Of a DNA stretch of 64,000 bases, positions 45,271-52,390 are shown piece by piece; the stretch's first letter is position 1; every line of letters begins with the position of its first letter. This DNA comes from an uncultured Alphaproteobacteria bacterium. Its GTDB lineage: Bacteria > Pseudomonadota > Alphaproteobacteria > RF32 > CAG-239. Made by a program: the position numbers and the translations under genes. The stretch is from NCBI GenBank assembly GCA_934273635.1, contig CAKQSV010000001.1:186001-250000 (forward strand), in the 5' to 3' direction. The notes beneath the pieces were generated by a model. The model was not told the DNA's origin, ran no database searches, and saw nothing but the letters and a program-made list of their open reading frames with translations.

Positions 45271-46524
45271 TTGACACACTCGTTTAACCGCTATACTACC
45301 GTTTCGGCACTGGATATTGGCTCGTCTAAGGTTTGCTGCCTGATAGCCAAGGTCAGTCGTGACAATAAAATTAATATCGTCGGTTATGGTTACAACGCCT
45401 CTAAGGGGATTAAGAACGGCATTATTACGGATATTAATCAGGCGACGTTGTCGGTTTGCAACGCGGTGGAAAGCGCCGAGCAAATGGCTAATGAGCGGAT
45501 TAATAACGTGATGATTAATGTTTCGGGCGAGAAAATTAAAAGCACCATTAAAGAATCGACCATTGCCATAAACCGCAACCGTCCGGTCAGCGATTTGGAC
45601 ATTAACAAGGTGATTGAAAAAGGCATTAACAAGCTGAATATTGAGGGCAATGAGTTGATTCACTGTCTGACCACCGGTTATCGTTTGGATTTGGGCGAAG
45701 AAATTAAAGACCCGCACAATATTTATGGTGAGAATTTGTCGGTGAATATTCTGTTGGGTTTGGTGCCTGAGGTGCAATACCGCAACCTAACCTCGGTGGT
45801 GGAAAACGCGCGGCTTGAGATTTCGGAAAAAGCGTTTTCGGCGTATGCCTCGGGGCTTTCGTGTTTGGTTGATGACGAAAAAGAACTGGGCGCGACGGTG
45901 ATTGACATTGGTGGCGGTTGTACCAATATTGCCACTTTTCACAACGGCTATCCGGTCTGTTTTTCAAGCATAGGTGTGGGCGGTAACAACATTACCAAAG
46001 ATATTGCTTGGGGTTTGACCACCTCGGAGGTGCACGCTGAACGTTTGAAAACTTTGCACGGTTGCGCTTTTTTGACCAGTAAGGATAATGATGAAAACAT
46101 CAATGTTTATCCGGTTGGGGAAGAAGATGACACCTTAATCCGTCAGGTGCCAAAGTCGGAGTTGATTAAGATTATTGCGCCGCGGGTGGAAGAAATTTTT
46201 GAACTGATTAACCGTCGCTTGGCTGAACACGGGCTGAAGAACGTGCCAAACCATCGTGTGGTATTGACCGGCGGTTGCGCGCAACTTTCCGGAATTAGAG
46301 AAGTGGCATCGCTGATTTTGGACAAGCAAGTGCGTATCGGACGACCGCGCAACATTTTGAACCTGCCGGAGAAGATTTATAATCCGTGTTTTTCAACCGC
46401 GGTGGGATTGTTGATGTTTGACGCCGCCCAGTGTGAGAAAAAGCCGGCGAAAGTGTTGCACAAAACCATTAACGGCAACAACAAGTTCAGCCGTATTTTG
46501 GATTGGCTCAAACAAAGTTTTTAG
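45271..46524 (+). CDS. ftsA: Cell division protein FtsA
   Basis: Actin-like protein that tethers FtsZ to the membrane. TTG 45271 with AAGAGG 5 bases upstream gives 417 residues. ALDIGSSKVCCL (phosphate 1), the GGGCTNIATF (phosphate 2) and TGGCAQLSG (adenosine) motifs are present, and an amphipathic C-terminal helix (about 402-416, FSRILDWLKQSF) is seen. ftsZ does not follow; the next gene is convergent and begins one base later. Confidence 0.95.
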   Translation: MTHSFNRYTTVSALDIGSSKVCCLIAKVSRDNKINIVGYGYNASKGIKNGIITDINQATLSVCNAVESAEQMANERINNVMINVSGEKIKSTIKESTIAINRNRPVSDLDINKVIEKGINKLNIEGNELIHCLTTGYRLDLGEEIKDPHNIYGENLSVNILLGLVPEVQYRNLTSVVENARLEISEKAFSAYASGLSCLVDDEKELGATVIDIGGGCTNIATFHNGYPVCFSSIGVGGNNITKDIAWGLTTSEVHAERLKTLHGCAFLTSKDNDENINVYPVGEEDDTLIRQVPKSELIKIIAPRVEEIFELINRRLAEHGLKNVPNHRVVLTGGCAQLSGIREVASLILDKQVRIGRPRNILNLPEKIYNPCFSTAVGLLMFDAAQCEKKPAKVLHKTINGNNKFSRILDWLKQSF

Positions 46525-46525
46525 G

Positions 46526-47062
46526 CTAGAGAATACGTCCGGTTTTTTCTAAGATTTTTTGTTCGAGGGCGAGGGTTTCATCCTCGGCGGTCGGCTCGGT
46601 CTTTTCTAACAGCTCCTGTTTGTCGAACAACTCGTGTTTGGCGGCAAGCTCGTTTTTTTCTAAAACATCGCCTTCGCCGCTCTTGCGCATATTTTCAAAT
46701 TTTTCTTTAACAAGTTGGTTGTCGGAAATATCGAGGCACTCGATTAAAAAGCCGATAACGCCGTAATGCGCTTGGTCTTCGTATAAAAACATACGATTAA
46801 GGCGGATGCGGATTTCTTCGCGGTTGTCATAGCCGAAAGCCTCGGGCGGCAGTAAATCGACCATGGTGTTGACCGAGTCAAAAACCACAAAGCCCTTAAC
46901 CAGACACAAGGCTGATTTGCCAAGCTCGGGGCACTCAAATTCTATAATATCGTTGGGGCGGACTTTTTGACATTTTTCGGTGTAGAGCCGCACCTCAATT
47001 TTTTTTGAGCCGTCTAAAAGTTTGCGGAACGGCAGCTGCATCATGGGCATGGTAAACTTCAT
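46526..47062 (-). CDS. ASCH-domain protein with charged tail
   Basis: A 178-residue protein. Residues 1-115 match the ASCH/PUA-like fold: PFRKLLDGSKKIEVRLYTEK, then VRPNDIIEFECPE. ASCH domains bind RNA or modified bases. Residues 118-178 are a Glu/Lys/Leu-rich coiled tail. AAAGGGGAA precedes the ATG. It lies 15 bases downstream of a TPR gene on the same strand and abuts ftsA tail-to-tail. The specific ligand is unknown. Confidence 0.8.
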   Translation of the reverse strand: MKFTMPMMQLPFRKLLDGSKKIEVRLYTEKCQKVRPNDIIEFECPELGKSALCLVKGFVVFDSVNTMVDLLPPEAFGYDNREEIRIRLNRMFLYEDQAHYGVIGFLIECLDISDNQLVKEKFENMRKSGEGDVLEKNELAAKHELFDKQELLEKTEPTAEDETLALEQKILEKTGRIL

Positions 47063-47077
47063 GGCGTTCCCCTTTCT

Positions 47078-48439
47078 TTACATTATTTTCAGTTCGTTAT
47101 CGGTGCGGGCGATAGCTGTGAGCATTTGTTTGATTTTGTCGGTCTTGGAGATGTTTTCATAAACATAAAGAGCGTCATGAAAACACTCAAGAGCGTCTTC
47201 CAGATGGTCGCGGCTGTTGTGCTCGGTGCCGATTTTGTAGTGAATATTGCCAATGTTTTCTTGCGTGGAAGCCCAAACCAAAGGTTCGCGTTTTTCGGTC
47301 ACGACTTTTTGTTGGTTGTGGTAGCTGTTGATGGCCAAACGGCAGATTTCAACGCTTTGGGTGATGTTGCCCAAAATGGACAAGAGGTATCCCAATTCGC
47401 CCTGAATTGCCGCCCAAAACTCGGGAAACTGCGAATAGCTGAAGATTTTTTCTACCTCGCGCAGTTGAGAAACGGCGTCTCGCAGTGCCTGAATATCCTC
47501 TTTTTGCTTCCAATAATAAAAAAACAGGTGCGAAAGTTTATAAGAGATATAACCGTAGTCGTAAGGATAGGTATATTTGCCGAGATAACGCTGTGCTTGA
47601 CGATAGTTGTTGACGGCGTCTTTGAAATAGTGTCCCAGACGACGATTTTGATAAATGCCGGCACAATCGTTGAGCTGTCCGAGGTGATAATATATGCAAC
47701 CGAGGTGCAAGGGCGAATCTATCAAATCCTGATGTTTGATTGCGGTGGCAAACAACATGGAGGTGATTTTGTAATCGCGGGTGTCTTCGGCGTCAAACGC
47801 GTAGCTCAAATAGATAATGCCCAAAAAGTTCATGATATAAGGCATATAATTGACGGCAAGCTGTTTGGCGGAGTTGTCTTTACTCAGCTCTTGAATATCT
47901 CTTTTGAGAAGATAACGGCGGTGGATGCGAATCCGATTGTCGGCGGGGCTGATGGCACTGATTATAGCGCCATGGAGCAAGGTTTTGACCGCAGAGGGAA
48001 AGTTGTCGGGGTGATTGAGCAACTCGGCCGGAAGATAAAGCGAATCCAACAGCGAGACAAAGGCGCCGTCGTCTTTCTCGTATTGTTTCTCGGTTTGAAA
48101 ATTGAGGCGGATTTTGTCGTTTTCGCGGCAGCCCCAAACCAAAACATCGGCGCCGGTACGTTCCAACAGCGCTTGACCTTTGTCTATCAGGTCAAAAATG
48201 GTGCGGCTTTCCAAATTGAGAAAAGTTTTGTTGAACGGTTCGTCAAAAAACGAGACCTCAAAGTCACGCAAGTTTTGCAAAATGCGGGCAGTGTTCTCGC
48301 CGCCGGTGCTCTCGACGTTGTCTTGAAAATCTATCACTACTACCTTGAACTTGACATCAGGCATAAAGCCGCTTTCAGCAACCGGCGGGGTCGGTTTGCG
48401 GGGGTGGAAGATGTCTGTCAGGCGGGAGAAAATAGACAT
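47078..48439 (-). CDS. TPR-repeat protein, 453 residues
   Basis: Residues about 28-150 form an alpha/beta domain (VKFKVVVIDFQDN ... GADVLVWGCREND) resembling TolB-N or receiver-like folds, followed by helical TPR-like pairs at about 190-450. No signal or membrane segment is seen, so cytoplasmic. It starts 5 bases after the membrane protein gene upstream and likely shares its operon. The role is not recognised. A 499-residue antisense frame on the plus strand is a shadow. Confidence 0.7.
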   Translation of the reverse strand: MSIFSRLTDIFHPRKPTPPVAESGFMPDVKFKVVVIDFQDNVESTGGENTARILQNLRDFEVSFFDEPFNKTFLNLESRTIFDLIDKGQALLERTGADVLVWGCRENDKIRLNFQTEKQYEKDDGAFVSLLDSLYLPAELLNHPDNFPSAVKTLLHGAIISAISPADNRIRIHRRYLLKRDIQELSKDNSAKQLAVNYMPYIMNFLGIIYLSYAFDAEDTRDYKITSMLFATAIKHQDLIDSPLHLGCIYYHLGQLNDCAGIYQNRRLGHYFKDAVNNYRQAQRYLGKYTYPYDYGYISYKLSHLFFYYWKQKEDIQALRDAVSQLREVEKIFSYSQFPEFWAAIQGELGYLLSILGNITQSVEICRLAINSYHNQQKVVTEKREPLVWASTQENIGNIHYKIGTEHNSRDHLEDALECFHDALYVYENISKTDKIKQMLTAIARTDNELKIM

Positions 48440-48444
48440 AGACG

Positions 48445-49515
48445 TTATTTCTTTCTTTGTTCTTGGGGCTCGGTCGGTTCTTTGTTGTCCGGACGCAGAG
48501 CAGAAATCAGATTGCCGAACAGCAAAACGTGTCTACCGCTTTCGGTCGGGCTCAGGGCTTTTTGCTGCAACCAGAAAACCGCGATGAAAGCGATGATAAT
48601 CATGGTAAAGTTGTTGGGCGAATAAATTTGAAAACCGGCCAACAACATTAAAATCAGGTTAATGCGAGAGACCAAATCCGAAACGGTTTTGGGTGCTACG
48701 CCCGCGGCGGTCAGGTTGCTGTAAAAAGTGTTGGCGGCCATGTTGCGGTATTGTTTTTTGAAAGTGAGTTTTTTGAAAAAGGCAACAGAGGTCTCAAAAA
48801 TGTAGTACATGGCTAAAATTAAAAAGCAACTGCCGCTGCCCTCAATGGCGGACAGTACGCCGAGCCATCCCAAAAGATAGCCAATCAGGCGGCATTGGGT
48901 GCTGTTCAGGGCTATTTTGGCAGGGTAGAGCATAAAGAAGTGGAGCGCCATAAACAAGGCGATAAACACCGCGGCGTAATAACCTGTCAGCACGGGCAGA
49001 ACGCCGATAACGCAAAGCAGTGCCATCCCGATTGTGACAGCCAGTGATTCGGATGAAAGGATACCGTCGCCGGCGTTCATGGTGTTGTAGCAAAGGGCAA
49101 ACAAGCTCCACGCAATCGCCAATATGATTTTTTCTGCCCAAAGGGGGAGCGCGCCGTCGCTGAAACTAAAGTCGTTGGGTAAAATCCAAAGATTGAGCGC
49201 GCAGCAAGCTAAAATAAAAACATAGCCGAATTTTTGTAGTTTGGATTGGGATAATAAAGCCCACAAAACCGCGGCTGAGGCAAATGCGGTGACAACCGTC
49301 CAAGCCGAGGTGGGAGACAGCGCGTCATATTGCTGCGGGGCAATCAGGTAAGACAGCAGACAGCCGATAAAGCTCAAACCTAAGAACGGCACAATCGGCG
49401 ATTGGATGATTTTGAATTTGCCGAGGTTGACCGCGGAAGAGCCGTAAAGGGTGAAAATGCCGTAGCTGATGAAGAAAGTTGCAATGCAGATTGCGATTAT
49501 CAATAATGTGTTCAT
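48445..49515 (-). CDS. Polytopic WecA/MraY-like protein lacking catalytic residues
   Basis: A 356-residue protein with about ten helices; AAGGAC precedes the ATG. It lines up with the GT4 (WecA/MraY) family at several points: NTMNAGDGI (144-152) against the NxxNLTDGL motif, YPAKIALNSTQ (197-207) against PAKVFMGDTG, and TFYSNLTAAGV near 263-273 against the HxHHRLLxxGL loop. The two DD aspartates and the GD aspartate are replaced and the His motif is lost. I infer a non-catalytic or altered member. It has its own promoter and precedes the TPR gene. Confidence 0.7.
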   Translation of the reverse strand: MNTLLIIAICIATFFISYGIFTLYGSSAVNLGKFKIIQSPIVPFLGLSFIGCLLSYLIAPQQYDALSPTSAWTVVTAFASAAVLWALLSQSKLQKFGYVFILACCALNLWILPNDFSFSDGALPLWAEKIILAIAWSLFALCYNTMNAGDGILSSESLAVTIGMALLCVIGVLPVLTGYYAAVFIALFMALHFFMLYPAKIALNSTQCRLIGYLLGWLGVLSAIEGSGSCFLILAMYYIFETSVAFFKKLTFKKQYRNMAANTFYSNLTAAGVAPKTVSDLVSRINLILMLLAGFQIYSPNNFTMIIIAFIAVFWLQQKALSPTESGRHVLLFGNLISALRPDNKEPTEPQEQRKK

Positions 49516-49549
49516 GCCACTGTCCTTGAATTGAGATATTATCCCTTAA

Positions 49550-49578
49550 TTTATAGTATGTTAATTTTATTTCTTCAA
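49550..49578 (-). promoter_or_regulatory. Promoter of the WecA/MraY-like gene
   Basis: On the minus strand, TTGAAG (49573-49578), a 17-base spacer and TATAAA (49550-49555). It lies in the 77-base gap after the PanE-like gene, so the membrane protein, TPR and ASCH genes can be transcribed independently of rsmB. Confidence 0.6.
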
Positions 49579-49592
49579 CCTTGAAAAGCCGA

Positions 49593-50492
49593 TTACTCCA
49601 CAGAAGATAAAATCCGGTGCAACGCGGTGTTGATGATGTTTTCGCAAGCGGGGAGCTTGAGCGCTTTGATTTGCGCCTGTGCGCGCAGTGTGTCGGCAAT
49701 AAACATCAGTTCGCCGCCGAGCTTGTTTTTGAACTCGGTCAGCGCCGGATAGGTGTAGTCTTTGGGGGTGGAATAAATGCCGCTGATAATCTGCTCGCGG
49801 TTGAGTTTGACTTCTTGCGGGGCGGCGGCGATGATTTCTTCAACAATGGTGTTGAGGGTTTGGCGCAGCTCGGGGAACTTGGCAACCTCGCGGATGTTGG
49901 AGCCGTGTTTGATTGAAAACAGCGAGCAGGCGGCGTATGGCGTAAAAAACTCCCAAAAGTTTTGCAAGCCGTAAGGGTTGAAGTTGAGTTTGAAGTAGGT
50001 TTTGGCTAACAGGTTTTGCAGAGTTTGGTAGTGGATGTGGTTTTCGTTAATGGTCAGGGTCAGGGTGCCGGTGTTGCCTTGAACGGCCACGGTGTTGTCG
50101 CCGCGCAGGCTGACATAGCCGTCAAAATAAGCCGATAAAATCGGTCGTTGCAAAATGTCGGACACATACGATAGGTTTGGAGTGTGGCAAAACGAAACGA
50201 CAGGGCAGTCGGTGGTTTTAGCATAAGAAAAATAGGTCAGGTCGGCGCGCAGATTTTGAGGTCTGGCCGCAATAATCACCAGTTTGGGCTCATCGTGCAT
50301 AAACGGCAGGCAAGGCAATGTGACACTCTGTTTTTGCAAAGAAACATCGTTGCGGAGGGTGAACGGCATAACAAAACGTTCGGGGTTGGCGGTGCCGAGT
50401 ATGCAGGCGTTTTGCTCTTCGGCGCGGAGCTTAACGGCCAGAGCAAAGGCCAACGGCGTGTCGCCGATGATATAAACGGGAGATTGTCTCAT
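49593..50492 (-). CDS. PanE/ApbA-like dehydrogenase homolog
   Basis: A 299-residue protein, ATGA-overlapping with the rsmB stop. It has an N-terminal Rossmann-like half (VYIIGDTPLAFALAVKL) and a C-terminal helical half with YTYPALTEFKNKLGGE, as in ketopantoate reductases. The glycine-rich loop is degenerate (GDTPLA instead of GxGxxG), but a Lys in the KLNFNP segment matches the family's catalytic-Lys region. Whether it binds NADP or acts on ketopantoate is doubtful; a relative with another substrate is equally possible. Confidence 0.55.
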   Translation of the reverse strand: MRQSPVYIIGDTPLAFALAVKLRAEEQNACILGTANPERFVMPFTLRNDVSLQKQSVTLPCLPFMHDEPKLVIIAARPQNLRADLTYFSYAKTTDCPVVSFCHTPNLSYVSDILQRPILSAYFDGYVSLRGDNTVAVQGNTGTLTLTINENHIHYQTLQNLLAKTYFKLNFNPYGLQNFWEFFTPYAACSLFSIKHGSNIREVAKFPELRQTLNTIVEEIIAAAPQEVKLNREQIISGIYSTPKDYTYPALTEFKNKLGGELMFIADTLRAQAQIKALKLPACENIINTALHRILSSVE

Positions 50493-51754
50493 TGTGATTT
50501 GGCTTTCTTAATGAGTTTGGCAATGAAAAAGGCGTCACATCCGCCCTGCGCGGCAAAATGAAACGGCAGGGTGCGGATAAAACCTTCGGCGGTGATGATT
50601 TGCGGCTGTTCGGGGCAGGATAGGCGGGCAATTTGAAAATTCGGTTGTTGCTTAAGCATCTGGCGGATTTGGCGTTCGCCCTCGGCTTTGGCAATGGAGC
50701 AGGTGCAATATACCAGTTCGCCACCGGTTTTGAGCACCGGAGAAATCAGTTCTAAAATCTGTTGTTGGAGGGCTGACTGTCGGCTGATGTCTTGCGCTTT
50801 TTTCTGCCACAAAACCTCGGGGTGGCGGCGGAATATGCCGGTGGCGGAACATGGTGCGTCAAGCAACACGGTGTCAAACGGTTCGCCGTTAAAATTGCGC
50901 AAAAATTCAATCACATCGGCGCAGATGATTTGTTGTGGCTGCAAATAAAGACGTTGTAGGTTTTGCTCTAAGGTTTTCAGACGGACGGCGTCGCAATCCA
51001 GTGAAGTGACAATCGCGCCGGCGTTCAGCAACTGGGCGGTTTTGCCTCCGGGGGCGGCGCACAAGTCTAAAACGCGTTTGCCTTTGAGGTCGGAGAAACA
51101 AGCGGCGGCCAACGCGGCGGCGGTGTCTTGCACCCACCACTCACCCTCGGTATAGCTGTCTAAATCAGCGATTTTACCTGCCTCGGAAACAGCAATAGTA
51201 TTGTTAATGACTACGGAACCTCCGAGCTTTTCAGCCCACTTTGCGGGATTGGTCTTAACGCTTAGGTTTAGCGGTGGTTCGTTGGTTGTTGCTTGCGCAA
51301 TTTGTTTGATAACTTCGGGACTGTAATCTTGCCGCAGAATTTTCAGAAAAGAATCGGGCAGAAGAGCGCTTTCCGTTGTTGTCGGCGGTGTGATTTGAGC
51401 GCGAATTATGTTGCGCAAAACCGCATTGATAAAGCCGCTCTCGCTTTTGCCGCAACGCTGTTTGGCAATGTCGACATAGCTGTTGATGACGGCATAATCA
51501 GGCGTGTTCATGAACACCAGTTCGGTGGCGGCAGTGAGCAATATGGTATGCAACAGTGCTTGTTTTTGCGGAATTTTGCGTGTGACAAAGCGGTTGAGCA
51601 GCTGTTCAAGCCACACACCGTGGCGCAGAGCGCTTTGTGTGAGCATTTTAACAAAAGCCATACCTTCAGCCGAATCCGCAATCGCAGAGGCTTTTTGCTC
51701 GGGGTGAAAAATTTGATGCAGGGCGTAAACCGCTGTTTCGCGGGGTGTGCTCAT
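50489..51754 (-). CDS. rsmB: 16S rRNA m5C967 methyltransferase RsmB
   Basis: SAM-dependent cytosine-5 methylation of 16S rRNA. The 421 residues combine a NusB-like RNA-binding domain (1-130), SAM motif DLCAAPGGKTAQL, and the two catalytic cysteine motifs DAPCSATG and YCTCS. AAGGAAAGC precedes the ATG. The stop overlaps the PanE-like start, so the two are translationally coupled. Confidence 0.93.
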   Translation of the reverse strand: MSTPRETAVYALHQIFHPEQKASAIADSAEGMAFVKMLTQSALRHGVWLEQLLNRFVTRKIPQKQALLHTILLTAATELVFMNTPDYAVINSYVDIAKQRCGKSESGFINAVLRNIIRAQITPPTTTESALLPDSFLKILRQDYSPEVIKQIAQATTNEPPLNLSVKTNPAKWAEKLGGSVVINNTIAVSEAGKIADLDSYTEGEWWVQDTAAALAAACFSDLKGKRVLDLCAAPGGKTAQLLNAGAIVTSLDCDAVRLKTLEQNLQRLYLQPQQIICADVIEFLRNFNGEPFDTVLLDAPCSATGIFRRHPEVLWQKKAQDISRQSALQQQILELISPVLKTGGELVYCTCSIAKAEGERQIRQMLKQQPNFQIARLSCPEQPQIITAEGFIRTLPFHFAAQGGCDAFFIAKLIKKAKSQ

Positions 51755-51835
51755 GGGCTTTCCTTAAATTTTTGATTTTTAGCGAGTGTATGCTGTTATT
51801 TGCGCAATTACAAGTGAGAAATTGATTTATGCCGC

Positions 51836-51862
51836 TTGTCTTTTGCAAAAAATTAATATAAT
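51836..51862 (+). promoter_or_regulatory. Possible promoter for the DUF3576-leuS operon
   Basis: A perfect TATAAT lies at 51857-51862 with TTGTCT 15 bases upstream (a short spacer). It is in the divergent gap from rsmB, about 37 bases before the lipoprotein start. Confidence 0.5.
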
Positions 51863-51898
51863 TTGTTGTCAGGAAAAATTCTGAAAAGAGAGATAATA

Positions 51899-52384
51899 AT
51901 GAAAAAAAGTTTGATACTGGCGGCTGTCTTGTGGCTCTCGGGTTGCTCGGCATGGCAGAGTTGGAATTTTGATTGGGACTGGAATCGGCTGAACCCGTGG
52001 CATGAGAATGCGCAAGAAGCTGAAAAATCGGTTGAGAAAAAATCCGTCGAACAGTTGCCGGCAACGGTCAATAAGTATTTGTGGCAAGCGTGTGTTGACA
52101 AACTGAGTTTTATGGGAATCGAAACCAGAAATCCGCAAGAAGGGCGTTTGATTACAGGCTGGAAGAGTTTGACTGCGGCACCGAGTGAACGGTTTAAGAT
52201 TGCGGCCGAGGTCGCCGGCGGCGAGCTGCGCGCCGACGCTCTTGACGTTAAGGTTTATAAAGAAGTTAAGGAAAGCGGCAACTGGGTGAAAAAAGCGGCG
52301 TCTCCGGCTTTGAAAATTGAGATTGAACAAGCTATTATTAAACAGGCTAAGATTTTGTATATTAATGATAAAAATAAGGAATAA
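51899..52384 (+). CDS. DUF3576 lipoprotein
   Basis: A 161-residue lipoprotein: signal and lipobox LSGC, with Cys18 as the lipid site. The mature part has a Trp-rich linker and a DUF3576-like beta domain from about 60 (YLWQACVDKLSFMG). ATG 51899 has AGAGAGATAA upstream. It is the first gene of the DUF3576-leuS-lptE-holA order seen in alphaproteobacteria; leuS starts 6 bases later. The function is unknown; an envelope role is likely. Confidence 0.8.
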   Translation: MKKSLILAAVLWLSGCSAWQSWNFDWDWNRLNPWHENAQEAEKSVEKKSVEQLPATVNKYLWQACVDKLSFMGIETRNPQEGRLITGWKSLTAAPSERFKIAAEVAGGELRADALDVKVYKEVKESGNWVKKAASPALKIEIEQAIIKQAKILYINDKNKE

Positions 52385-52390
52385 CGGATA

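Noticed and set aside
47126..48625. 499-residue plus-strand frame antisense to the TPR gene
   Set aside because: It is an exact antisense of a well-supported TPR gene that shares operon structure with its neighbours, and its translation is low-complexity hydrophobic and glycine-rich.
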